A stretch of 64,000 nucleotides of DNA from JAHBXE01 sp044222195. GTDB taxonomy: Bacteria; Planctomycetota; Phycisphaerae; Phycisphaerales; UBA1924. The stretch spans positions 144,066 through 208,065 of the forward strand of contig JBGANS010000009.1 of assembly GCA_044222195.1 (NCBI GenBank). Direction: 5' to 3'. Made by a program: the position numbers and the translations under genes. The notes below the pieces were generated by a model. That model was not told where the DNA came from and did no database searches. It saw only the letters and a program-made list of their open reading frames with translations. This document shows positions 26,680 to 36,593 of the stretch, one piece after another (within the stretch, counting starts at the first letter, position 1; each line of letters starts with the position of its first letter).

Positions 26680-27150
26680 TTACCTGCCGAAAACGCCGAG
26701 CAGGTCCATGCTGGTGACGATGCCCACAGGGAAGCGGTCGTCGTCGGCGATAATGATCCGGTGGATCCGCTTGTCGTACATGAGCTTGGCCGCCGCGGAT
26801 GCGTGGGTGGTCGGCGCGACCATGAGCGGGTCCTCGGTCATGAAGTCCTCGACGCAGACGAGCGGTTCGGGGATGATCTCTCCCGAATCGGTATCGTCTT
26901 CCTGGTCCGAGAGGACTTCGAAGAGGTAGGCGGGGGCGATGTCGCCGGTACCCTCGGAGCAGCGCCGGATCAGGTCAGTCTTGGATACCACGCCGATGAC
27001 GCGTCCGGAGTGATCGATCACGGGAGCTCCGGAGATTTCGTGCTCTTCGAATATCCGGGCGAGTTCGCGGATCGTGGTTGATGGCGAGACACAGACGGGG
27101 TCACTTGTCATGACGTCGCGGACTTTCAACTCGGTCTTGGTGGCAGGCAT
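26680..27150 (-). CDS. CBS-domain pair protein
   Basis: 156 residues, ATG at 27150 with AGGAG 8 bp upstream. Two CBS motifs: VRDVMTSDPVCVSPSTTIRE...GAPVIDHSGRVIGVVSKTDLI, and VEDFMTEDPLMVAPTTHASA...IHRIIIADDDRFPVGIVTSMDLL, separated by an acidic loop (DQEDDTDSGE). Such stand-alone pairs bind adenine nucleotides or similar ligands and often modulate partners. It is the second gene of a minus-strand unit with the HMA-fold gene (15-bp gap), divergent from the FixL-like kinase across a palindromic site, suggesting membership in the same regulon. The ligand is unknown. Confidence 0.88.
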   Translation of the reverse strand: MPATKTELKVRDVMTSDPVCVSPSTTIRELARIFEEHEISGAPVIDHSGRVIGVVSKTDLIRRCSEGTGDIAPAYLFEVLSDQEDDTDSGEIIPEPLVCVEDFMTEDPLMVAPTTHASAAAKLMYDKRIHRIIIADDDRFPVGIVTSMDLLGVFGR

Positions 27151-27165
27151 TGACTCACTCCTGGT

Positions 27166-27453
27166 CTAGGCCCGGGACACAGGGCTGGCACGGAAGCCCA
27201 CACGCTCCACAGCCCCGACCAATGCGGACACCTCGCACGGAGGCATGTGAACAATCGTCGCCCTGGCGTGAAAGATGCTGACCTCGCACTCGACGACACC
27301 GACGATGGAGGAGAGCGCTTCGACGACGGCTTCGCGCCCCGCGTTGTCGCGCATCCCGATAACGAGCAGCCGTGTCCGTGTGGCGCCGTCGGTTTTCGAG
27401 TTCGTAGGCATGAGGAACGTCCGTCCGTTCAGGCGGGTGCCCCGGTTGGCCAT
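27166..27453 (-). CDS. small HMA-like fold protein lacking the metal-binding cysteines
   Basis: 95 residues; ATG at 27453 follows GGAGGT with 7-bp spacing. The pattern RTRLLVIGMRDNAGREAVVEALSSIVGVVECEVSIFHARATI...ALVGAVERVGF matches the beta-alpha-beta-beta-alpha-beta heavy-metal-associated domain. Where such domains have GMxCxxC the sequence is GMRDNAG, so classical Cu(I) or Zn binding through two Cys is not possible. A single Cys in VVECEV and another in PPCEV remain. It may be an interaction or regulatory domain. First gene of the unit with the CBS protein and divergent from the haem-PAS kinase. Confidence 0.65.
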   Translation of the reverse strand: MANRGTRLNGRTFLMPTNSKTDGATRTRLLVIGMRDNAGREAVVEALSSIVGVVECEVSIFHARATIVHMPPCEVSALVGAVERVGFRASPVSRA

Positions 27454-27529
27454 GCGAAGGACCTCCGCGCCCGGGAATGCACTCTCCTGACGCCACGATC
27501 ATCGAATTCGGCAGGGCTCTGGTCTACGC

Positions 27530-27540
27530 GGAAGTTTCCC
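27530..27540. promoter_or_regulatory. palindromic site A (GGAAGTTTCCC), divergent promoter region
   Basis: GGAAGTTTCCC in the 143-bp spacer between the HMA-fold gene (minus, start 27453) and the FixL-like kinase (plus, start 27597). Same core as sites B and C. Candidate operator for the local NarL/FixJ-type regulator; the assignment is inference. Confidence 0.55.
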
Positions 27541-27596
27541 TGATCACCGCAATGTCGTGCGGAGTCGGGGAGCGCGGACGCCGTTAGAATGGGGCC

Positions 27597-29198
27597 ATGC
27601 CGGGTCGGTCACGCAAGAAACGCACGAGTTCAGGAAACGCCGAAGCAGGTGTGAACGGCGCCGGGACGGACCCGGCCCTGAGAGACCGGGCAGCGCTGGC
27701 GGCGGCGCTGGACCCGATCATCACGATCGATGCGCGCGGGATCATCCAGTCGGCGAGCGACTCCGTGACGCGAGTGCTGGGATGGGCACCGGCCGACCTG
27801 ATTGGGAACAACGTGAGTGTGCTCATGCCCGAGCCGCATCGGTCGGCGCACGATGGGTACCTGGCGAGGTACCACGAGACGGGCAAGACCAACATCATGA
27901 ATCGGCCCCGACGGTTTGAAGCACGCCGGAAGGATGGGACACGCATCCCGATCGAGCTGTGCGTTTCGAGGGCGAATGCGCCCGGGTCGCCGCTGTTTGT
28001 GGGGATCATCCGGGACATGAGCGAATACGCGGCCGCGGAGCGGACGCAGGAGGAGGAGCGGTCGCGATCGCAGGAGCTCCTGGCCGAGCAGACGACCGCG
28101 CTGCAGACGGCGCACCTGAGGCTGCGGATGGCGGACCGCATGGCGTCGATCGGCACGCTGGCGGCGGGGCTGGGGCACGACATGAACAACGTGCTCCTCC
28201 CGGTGCGGGCGAGACTGAACGCGCTCCGGGCGGCGGCGGACGGGGGGACGATGCCGGCGGGGGAGCGGAGGCACGTGGAGGAGATCCGCAAGAGTGTCGC
28301 GTATCTCCAGCAGTTGGCGGATGGGCTGCACTTTCTGGCGCTGGACCCGGATACGGAGGAAGCCAGGGGCGGGGGCGGTGAGTCGACCGACCTGCAGGAA
28401 TGGTGGTCGCAGGTGGGGGCCTTGATTTCGAAGGCGGTGCCACGGCACGTGCGCGTGTCGGCATCAATTCCGGTGGGCCTGGCGCGGGTGGCGGTGGCGC
28501 CTCACCGGTTGACCCAAGCGGTGCTGAACCTGGTCGTGAACGCCGGAGAGGCGATTCCGACGCCGGCCACGCGCAAGCGGCGGCAGGGGAATGTGAGAAT
28601 CAGAGCGCAGGAGTGCCGGCTGGTGAAGGGGACGGGTGTTCGTATTGGCGTGACAGACAATGGAACGGGAATGTCGGAGGATGTGAAAAGGCGTGCCTTT
28701 GAGATGTTCTTCACGACCAAGCCACGAGGGCTGGGGACCGGCCTGGGGCTCGCTCTGGTGCGTCGGGTTGCGGAGCACGCAGGGGGTACGGTCGAGGTGC
28801 AGTCCGAAGTGGGAAAGGGGACCTCGATTGTGGTCACGCTCCCGGTGGCTGCGGCAGGGAACGGGGAGGATGGGATGGCCGGCCGGGTTGCGGTGGTGAC
28901 GCTGAAGGACGGGCGCGCCGCGGCCCTGGTGGGTCACATGCTCAGCACTTCAGGGTATTCGGTTCAGAGTGAGCCAACGCCCGGAGCGCGAATCTGGGTT
29001 GCGGATCCGGGCGTGGTGAGAGCAGAGGCCGCGCGGCGATGGGTCAAGGGAAATGCAGCGCGAAGGGTCGTGGTGTTCGGCGTGCCGACGGGGAGCGAAG
29101 GCGGGCGGTGGCGGACGATCAGCGCGTTTATCATTTCGAAACCTGATGACCTGGGCGAGATCCGGGCGGTGATGGGGCGGGTGCTGGCGGAATCCTGA
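27597..29198 (+). CDS. FixL-like haem-PAS sensor histidine kinase
   Basis: 533 residues, cytoplasmic (no membrane segment). Residues 35-145 are a PAS domain closely following FixL: NVSVLMPEPHRSAHDGYLAR and then RRFEARRKDG. Compared with Bradyrhizobium FixL, the haem ligand His200 aligns with H85, Arg206 with R91 and the O2-signalling Arg220 with R105, with identical 20-residue spacing. A helical linker leads to the H box (TLAAGLGHDMNN, His193), the N box (LNLVVNAGEAI), DNGTGM, FFTTK and GLGTGLGLAL. The last 110 residues resemble a degenerate receiver domain. The partner regulator starts 16 bp downstream. Predicted to sense O2 and control the neighbouring cbb3 oxidase. Confidence 0.9.
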   Translation: MPGRSRKKRTSSGNAEAGVNGAGTDPALRDRAALAAALDPIITIDARGIIQSASDSVTRVLGWAPADLIGNNVSVLMPEPHRSAHDGYLARYHETGKTNIMNRPRRFEARRKDGTRIPIELCVSRANAPGSPLFVGIIRDMSEYAAAERTQEEERSRSQELLAEQTTALQTAHLRLRMADRMASIGTLAAGLGHDMNNVLLPVRARLNALRAAADGGTMPAGERRHVEEIRKSVAYLQQLADGLHFLALDPDTEEARGGGGESTDLQEWWSQVGALISKAVPRHVRVSASIPVGLARVAVAPHRLTQAVLNLVVNAGEAIPTPATRKRRQGNVRIRAQECRLVKGTGVRIGVTDNGTGMSEDVKRRAFEMFFTTKPRGLGTGLGLALVRRVAEHAGGTVEVQSEVGKGTSIVVTLPVAAAGNGEDGMAGRVAVVTLKDGRAAALVGHMLSTSGYSVQSEPTPGARIWVADPGVVRAEAARRWVKGNAARRVVVFGVPTGSEGGRWRTISAFIISKPDDLGEIRAVMGRVLAES

Positions 29199-29214
29199 AG
29201 CGGGAGAAATCGAA

Positions 29215-29955
29215 GTGCCGAGTCGACCATCACGAGCAACGCCGCAGTCCAAGCCCGCGCCCGCCGCAGCCCGGGCGGAACCCGAAGGCGCCGGGGTGCG
29301 CGTGTTGTGTGTCGACGATCACGCGGTGCTGATCGAGGGTCTCCGCGCGCAGTTCGCGATCGATGGGAGAATCAGGATCGTGGGCCGGCTCCCATCGGCG
29401 GAAAAGCTCATCGACGAAGTGGACCGGCTCAAGCCCGATGTGGTGATGCTGGATATCGAAATGCCGGGTCCGGACGTTTTTGAAATGGCCGACCGCCTTC
29501 GGCACCGGTATCCAGACCTGAGGTTCATCTTCCTCAGCGCGCACATTCGAGATGGGTATCTGGCGGCGGCGTATAAGTGCGGCGGGTGGGGGTACTTTGC
29601 GAAGGGGGATGAACTCGAGGACATCACGGCGGGCGTGCTGGAGGTTGCGCACAGCGCCTCGGGCGTGTTCGTGATGGGGCCGAAAGTGCGGCAAAGGTGC
29701 GGCGCGGCCAAACCAGGGGCATCATCTGACGAAAGAGGGCGGCCCAAGACGGCCTTGGAGAGCCTGACCGAGCGGGAGATCGAGGTGCTCCGGCTCATTG
29801 GTAAGGGGCTGTCACGTGTCGAGATTGCGACGGAGCTCTCGAGGAGCGCGAAGACGGTGGATGGGCACCAGGAACGAATCATGAAGAAGCTTGGGGTGTC
29901 TTCGCGGCCGGAGTTGGTGCGATTGGCCATCCGGGAGGGGCTGGCGGAGGCGTAG
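29215..29955 (+). CDS. NarL/FixJ-type response regulator
   Basis: 246 residues, GTG start. A 27-residue Pro/Ala-rich leader precedes a receiver domain (VRVLCVDDHAVLIEG; phosphoacceptor D80 in VVMLDIEMPG; S108; K130 in YFAKGD). A LuxR-type helix-turn-helix closes the protein (LTEREIEVLRLIGKGLSRVE, then SRSAKTVDGHQERIMKKLGV). It is the cognate partner of the haem-PAS kinase 16 bp upstream by gene order. Dimeric regulators of this class bind inverted repeats, so the GGAARTTTCCC palindromes nearby are natural candidate targets. Confidence 0.92.
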   Translation: MPSRPSRATPQSKPAPAAARAEPEGAGVRVLCVDDHAVLIEGLRAQFAIDGRIRIVGRLPSAEKLIDEVDRLKPDVVMLDIEMPGPDVFEMADRLRHRYPDLRFIFLSAHIRDGYLAAAYKCGGWGYFAKGDELEDITAGVLEVAHSASGVFVMGPKVRQRCGAAKPGASSDERGRPKTALESLTEREIEVLRLIGKGLSRVEIATELSRSAKTVDGHQERIMKKLGVSSRPELVRLAIREGLAEA

Positions 29956-29963
29956 GGGTTGGA

Positions 29964-29974
29964 GGAAATTTCCC
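29964..29974. promoter_or_regulatory. palindromic site B (GGAAATTTCCC)
   Basis: Perfect GGAAATTTCC core 9 bp after the regulator stop and about 78 bp before the ATG of the CMD-like gene. The flank GGTCGCGAGTG after it resembles CGTGGCGAGTG after site C. Candidate operator; inference. Confidence 0.55.
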
Positions 29975-30046
29975 GGTCGCGAGTGCGCGGAACGTAAGGC
30001 ACAATCCGGTGAGGTCGGCACGAGGCCGAGCCCACGGAGAAGCGCC

Positions 30047-30397
30047 ATGCAGATTCCAGACCGCGTTGACGAGCGAGCCCGGGCGATGGATGTGATGAAG
30101 GCGAGGGCGCCGGAGATCGGGCGGGCGTTTGGGCCATTCTTCCAGGGCCTGATGAAAGACGGGGCACTGAAGGTCCGGGACAAGGAACTCATTGCGGTCG
30201 GGATCAGCGTCGCGGTGCGCTGCGAGCCGTGCATCGATGCGCATGTGGCCAAGGCGCTCAAGGCCGGCGCAACGGCGGCGGACATCATGGACGCGGCGGG
30301 CGTCGCCGTGCTCATGGGCGGCGGTCCGGCGTATACGTACGCGCCGTTGGTCGCCGCCGCGCTGGAGCGGCACGAACGCGGGGGCGCGGTGTCATAA
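30047..30397 (+). CDS. carboxymuconolactone decarboxylase / AhpD-like protein
   Basis: 116 residues from ATG 30047. Pattern: FGPFFQGLMKDGALKVRDKELIAVGISVAVRCEPCIDAHVAKALKAGAT, the CMD fold with the redox CxxC (CEPC) followed by HxxxA, as in AhpD-type peroxidase partners. Probably a small oligomeric thiol-dependent peroxidase or reductase, not a true decarboxylase. It lies between the two-component system and the cbb3 operon, with palindromic site B upstream, which suggests that it is produced under the same redox signal. Confidence 0.88.
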   Translation: MQIPDRVDERARAMDVMKARAPEIGRAFGPFFQGLMKDGALKVRDKELIAVGISVAVRCEPCIDAHVAKALKAGATAADIMDAAGVAVLMGGGPAYTYAPLVAAALERHERGGAVS

Positions 30398-30441
30398 CCG
30401 CGAGAGGGCGGCGGCGCGGGTCTACCGGTCCGGGGCATCAG

Positions 30442-30452
30442 GGAAGTTTCCC
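30442..30452. promoter_or_regulatory. palindromic site C (GGAAGTTTCCC) upstream of ccoNO
   Basis: Lies within GGGAAGTTTCCCC, about 157 bp before the ccoNO ATG. Shares core and right flank with site B. No FNR box (TTGAT-N4-ATCAA) was found in the same spacer, so this may be the O2-control element of the oxidase operon. Inference. Confidence 0.55.
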
Positions 30453-30603
30453 CGTGGCGAGTGAGAACCGTTCAAACGATCATTCTCAAACGCGGGAACG
30501 AGAGGTTTCAATCCCCGCGGAAGCCAGATGCCGATAGGTGCGGCACAGACCTGACGATCGGTGCCGGTGCCCCGCACGGCTGAGCAACGAACGGGAGTCA
30601 CGC

Positions 30604-33044
<2,441 letters not shown>

Positions 33045-33048
<4 letters not shown>

Positions 33049-33233
33049 GGCTGAGCGACATCATGGGCGGGCTGGACCTCACCATCTTTCCGCAGGCAGC
33101 GCTGGTGATGTTCCTCGGGATTTTCGGCGTGGTCATGGTTCGAGTGTTCGGGCGGTCGCGACGCGCGGAACTGGATCACGCGGCATCGATGCCGCTTGAC
33201 GACGGGCGTGTTGAGAGCAGGAGCCAACTGTGA
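33045..33233 (+). CDS. ccoQ: cbb3 oxidase small subunit CcoQ
   Basis: 62 residues from ATG 33045, overlapping the ccoNO stop by 4 bp and itself overlapping the ccoP GTG. One membrane helix (FPQAALVMFLGIFGVVMVRVFG) followed by a charged tail (RSRRAELDHAASMPLDD), the typical arrangement of CcoQ, which stabilises the oxidase. Identified from position, size and topology more than from sequence identity. Confidence 0.85.
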
Positions 33234-33823
33234 AAAGCCAGAAAGAACCCGCGGTCCTGGATCATGAATACGACGGCATCCGCGAGTTTGACAATCCGAC
33301 GCCGGGGTGGTGGCACATCATCTTCCTGAGCTCGATCGTGTTCGCGGCGTTCTACGTGGTCTTCTGGCACTTCTCTCCGCTGGCGTGGTCGGTGCAGGAG
33401 TCGTGGGAGAAAGACCAGGTCGCTGACTACAAGCGGATCTTCGGAACGGTGGGGGACCTGAACCCCGATGAGAAGACCATCCTGAGGATGGCAGGGGATC
33501 AGCAGATGGTCAGTGTGGCACGAAGCCTGTTCGTCGGGAACTGTGCGCTGTGCCACGGGAAGGACGGCGGCGGCATCAACGGTGTGAATCTGACGGACGA
33601 TTCGTACAAGAACGTCAAGAAGGTGGAGGACATCTTCACGACCATCAGCAATGGCGCCAACCTCGGGGCCATGCCGGCGTGGGGACAGAAACTCTCTAAG
33701 AACGAACGGGTCATTCTCGCGGCGTATGTGATGACCTTGCGGGGCAAGAACGTTCCCGGTCGAGCGCCAGAGGGTGAAGTGATTCCGCCGTTTCCCGCTC
33801 TTCCAGCGCAGTCCGTGAAGTAA
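33230..33823 (+). CDS. ccoP: cbb3 oxidase mono-haem subunit III (CcoP)
   Basis: 197 residues; GTG start overlaps the ccoQ stop. The N-terminus has LDHEYDGIREFDNPTPGWWH, the standard CcoP motif, then one membrane helix. A single haem c site follows (C105-A-L-C108-H109, in GNCALCHGKDG) with the distal Met in AMPAWG. Proteobacterial CcoP proteins are about 300 residues with two haems, so this is the shortened mono-haem form. It passes electrons from a c-type cytochrome to CcoO. Confidence 0.94.
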   Translation: MKSQKEPAVLDHEYDGIREFDNPTPGWWHIIFLSSIVFAAFYVVFWHFSPLAWSVQESWEKDQVADYKRIFGTVGDLNPDEKTILRMAGDQQMVSVARSLFVGNCALCHGKDGGGINGVNLTDDSYKNVKKVEDIFTTISNGANLGAMPAWGQKLSKNERVILAAYVMTLRGKNVPGRAPEGEVIPPFPALPAQSVK

Positions 33824-33835
33824 CCCAAGGACGCG

Positions 33836-35353
33836 ATGACCGCCGCCACGCACAATCCGCCTCCGGCCTCCTCGGAACCGCCCTCGCCGCAGGCTCGGCC
33901 GTCTCAGAAGCTGCGCGTGCTCTCGACGCTCAACGATGATGGTTCGCGGCGATGGATCAAGCCGCGGTGCTCGAGCGGCAGGTTCCTGGCCCGCCGTCGC
34001 GGGGTGGCGTATGTCCTGATCCTTATCTTCACGCTGATTCCGTACCTCAGGATGAACGGCAAACCGCTGATCCTGCTGGACTTGGCGGCGAGAAAGTTCA
34101 CGTTTTTCGGGCACACATTCCTGCCCACGGACACGCTGCTCCTGGCCCTGCTGCTGGTCGGGGTGTTCGTGACGATCTTCCTGCTCACGGCATTGTTCGG
34201 GCGGGTGTGGTGCGGGTGGGCGTGCCCTCAGACCGTGTACATGGAGTTCGTGTTCAGGCCCATCGAGCGGCTCTTCGAAGGCTCGCCCGGACACGGCAAG
34301 GGGCCCCTGGCGGGGAAGGCGTTCAGCAAACCCGCGAAGTTCGGCGCGTACCTGCTGGTGTCCATGTACCTGGCGCACACGTTCTTGGCGTACTTCGTCG
34401 GGGTGGAACAACTGCGTCACTGGGTGCTCCGGTCGCCCTTCGAACATCCCGCGCCGTTCCTGGTCATGATCGTCGTCACCGGGCTGATGATGTTCGACTT
34501 CACGTTCTTTCGCGAGCAGACGTGCATCGTGGCATGCCCGTACGGGCGGTTTCAGTCCGCGCTCCTTGATCGCGATTCGGTCATCGTCAGCTACGACCGG
34601 AAGCGCGGCGAGCCGCGGGGCAAGTTCAGACAGTCGGTTGCGGGCGATGTATCCCTCAACATCACGAACGGACACGCGGGCCGCGCGGCGCAGGGAGACT
34701 GCGTGGATTGCGGTATGTGCGTGCAGACATGCCCAACAGGGATTGACATCCGCGAAGGACTGCAGATGGAGTGCATCGGCTGCACGCAGTGCATCGATGC
34801 GTGTGACGCGGTGATGACGAAGATCGGGCGTCCGCGTGGGCTGATCCGCTACACCTCGCAGTCGCTGGTGTCCGGGGAGAAACGTCACCTCATCCGGCCC
34901 CGGGTGGTCATTTATCCGCTGATCCTGGTCGCGGTGATGACGGCGTTCACGATCGTTCTGGCGACCAAGGGGCCGGCGGACGTGACGATCCTGCGGGGCG
35001 TGGGCCGGCCGTTTGTCGAGCTGCCCGGCGGGGATATCGGTAACCCGGTCAAGATCAAGATTGTGAATCGCACGGAAACGCCGATGACGTACGCGTTTGA
35101 CCCCTCCGGGGCCGACGGCTTGCACCTGAGCATCGAGGAGAATCCCGTGCGTGTTGCGCCCGGGCAGTCCCGCGTGTTCATGGGAATGCTCGCTCTGCCG
35201 CGGAGCGGGTTCACAGACGGCGAGGCGATCATTCATCTCGCGGTGTCGGCACAGGAGCCGCCGTTCCGCAAGGATGTGAAGTACCGCTTGATGGGGCCGG
35301 CGACCCGGCACCACACCGCAAGCGAGTCGAAACACGAGGAGGGCGGCAATTGA
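33836..35353 (+). CDS. ccoG: cytochrome c oxidase accessory protein CcoG (FixG/RdxA)
   Basis: 505 residues. Membrane ferredoxin-like protein with helices near residues 58-75 and 100-125, the GRVWCGWACPQTVYMEFV motif, and two [4Fe-4S] clusters (CVDCGMCVQTCPTGID and CIGCTQCIDACD). The C-terminal domain is an immunoglobulin-like FixG domain. CcoG is required for reducing copper during cbb3 assembly in well-studied species. Lies 12 bp after ccoP in the same operon. Confidence 0.95.
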   Translation: MTAATHNPPPASSEPPSPQARPSQKLRVLSTLNDDGSRRWIKPRCSSGRFLARRRGVAYVLILIFTLIPYLRMNGKPLILLDLAARKFTFFGHTFLPTDTLLLALLLVGVFVTIFLLTALFGRVWCGWACPQTVYMEFVFRPIERLFEGSPGHGKGPLAGKAFSKPAKFGAYLLVSMYLAHTFLAYFVGVEQLRHWVLRSPFEHPAPFLVMIVVTGLMMFDFTFFREQTCIVACPYGRFQSALLDRDSVIVSYDRKRGEPRGKFRQSVAGDVSLNITNGHAGRAAQGDCVDCGMCVQTCPTGIDIREGLQMECIGCTQCIDACDAVMTKIGRPRGLIRYTSQSLVSGEKRHLIRPRVVIYPLILVAVMTAFTIVLATKGPADVTILRGVGRPFVELPGGDIGNPVKIKIVNRTETPMTYAFDPSGADGLHLSIEENPVRVAPGQSRVFMGMLALPRSGFTDGEAIIHLAVSAQEPPFRKDVKYRLMGPATRHHTASESKHEEGGN

Positions 35354-35355
35354 TC

Positions 35356-35841
35356 ATGGAGCTCCCACGGAAGAAGACGCGATTGTGGCCGGGGATGATC
35401 TTCGCGCTCATCGGGCTCAACTTCTGCGTGGTCGGGTTGACCGTTGTCGCCGCAAGGGCGAGGCACTCATCGTTCGCGGTTGAAGCGGACTACGACCGCA
35501 AGGCACTGCACTGGGAGGACACGGCGCGGCAACGAACCCACAACGCCGAGCTGGGGTGGACGGTGCGGGTCGATCGTGTGGAGGGCGGGCGGCTTGCGGT
35601 GGCGATCCTGGACAAGAGCGGCGCAGCGATCTCCGGGGCAAGTGTGAATGTGGAAGCATTCCACCATGCCCGGGCGGGCACTCGCATCGAAACGTTGCTC
35701 GGTGAAACTCCGAACGGATATGAAGGGGCGGTGGCCATCGACCTGCCGGGCTTGTGGGAGCTGCGTTTCACGGTGAGGCATGGAACGGACACATTTACCG
35801 CGGCGTTGACGCGAGCAATGACGGGGGGGGCGAGGTCGTGA
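35356..35841 (+). CDS. FixH/CcoH-like oxidase assembly protein
   Basis: 161 residues from ATG 35356, with GAGGAGG about 10 bp upstream; a TTG overlapping the ccoG stop is an alternative start. One N-terminal membrane helix (PGMIFALIGLNFCVVGLTVVA), then DYDRKALHWEDTARQRTHNAELGW, the FixH-type Y-K-x5-D pattern, and an immunoglobulin-like domain ending LPGLWELRFTVRHG. It helps cbb3 maturation together with the CcoI copper pump. Overlaps the next gene by GTGA. Confidence 0.9.
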   Translation: MELPRKKTRLWPGMIFALIGLNFCVVGLTVVAARARHSSFAVEADYDRKALHWEDTARQRTHNAELGWTVRVDRVEGGRLAVAILDKSGAAISGASVNVEAFHHARAGTRIETLLGETPNGYEGAVAIDLPGLWELRFTVRHGTDTFTAALTRAMTGGARS

Positions 35842-36593
35842 TCGCGCTCATCGGGGCAGTTCTTGTCGCCAGTCTTCTCGGCAGCGTGCACTGTGCCGGC
35901 ATGTGTGGGGCGTTCCTCGCGTTTGCCGTCGCGGGCGAAGATGGGGCGAGCAAGGCGGCGCTGAACGCGGCGTACAACCTCGGACGGCTGACCACCTATA
36001 TGGTGCTTGGCGCGCTCGCGGGCCTGTTCGGAGCGGCGATCGACCTCGGCGGATCGGCTGTTGGAGTGCAGCGAACCGCCGCCGTTGCTGCAGGCGCGAT
36101 GATGGTGTCGATCGGCCTCCTCGCGATCCTGCGGTTTGCAGGCGTGCGGCTCCAGAAGATGCCCGTGCCCGGGCTCCTCCGACGGCTCGCGCTCAGGGGG
36201 CATCGTGCCGCCGCTGTGTTGCCGCCGATTCATCGCGCGGCGACCGTAGGGTTGCTCACGACGCTGCTCCCGTGCGGGTGGTTGTACGCGTTTGCGATTA
36301 CCGCCGCGGGCACGGGCCATCCTCTCTGGGGAGCGGTGACGATGGCGGTGTTCTGGGTCGGCACACTGCCGATGATGATCGGATTGGGAATCGGCGTGCA
36401 GACGCTCACGGGACGGCTGCGGCGGCATCTGCCGCTGGCCACTTCGCTGCTGATTGTGCTGGTGGGTGTGTGGACGATCGCGGGGCGTCTGTCGTGTATC
36501 GGCGTCGCAATGCCGAAGGCGGATGCGCACCAGTCGGCGATTCAACGTGTGAATGGACTGAACTCGGCGCCCGCGTGCCCTCTCTGCGAATGA
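35838..36593 (+). CDS. SafE/DsbD-like membrane protein (sulfite exporter TauE/SafE family)
   Basis: 251 residues, GTG start overlapping the FixH-like stop. Six hydrophobic helices. The N-terminal VASLLGSVHCAGMCGAFLAF carries the paired-Cys HCxGMCG motif, and LLTTLLPCGWLYAFAITAAG holds the second conserved Pro-Cys, as in UreH/DsbD-type transmembrane domains. This family is regularly encoded between ccoH and ccoI in Bacteroidetes-like cco operons and is associated with copper or thiol handling. The C-terminus ends in a CPLC dithiol. Overlaps ccoI by ATGA. Confidence 0.85.
   Translation: MIALIGAVLVASLLGSVHCAGMCGAFLAFAVAGEDGASKAALNAAYNLGRLTTYMVLGALAGLFGAAIDLGGSAVGVQRTAAVAAGAMMVSIGLLAILRFAGVRLQKMPVPGLLRRLALRGHRAAAVLPPIHRAATVGLLTTLLPCGWLYAFAITAAGTGHPLWGAVTMAVFWVGTLPMMIGLGIGVQTLTGRLRRHLPLATSLLIVLVGVWTIAGRLSCIGVAMPKADAHQSAIQRVNGLNSAPACPLCE

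Noticed and set aside
30398..30603. FNR/FixK box (TTGAT-N4-ATCAA) before ccoNO
   Set aside because: Searched for by eye because cbb3 operons often have one; only weak TTCAAACGAT/ATTCTCAAA fragments were seen, not a proper dyad.
35903..36589. Upstream plus-strand extension of ccoI
   Set aside because: It overlaps the SafE-type gene in another frame; the CcoI zinc-ribbon start and the ATGA overlap place the start at 36590.
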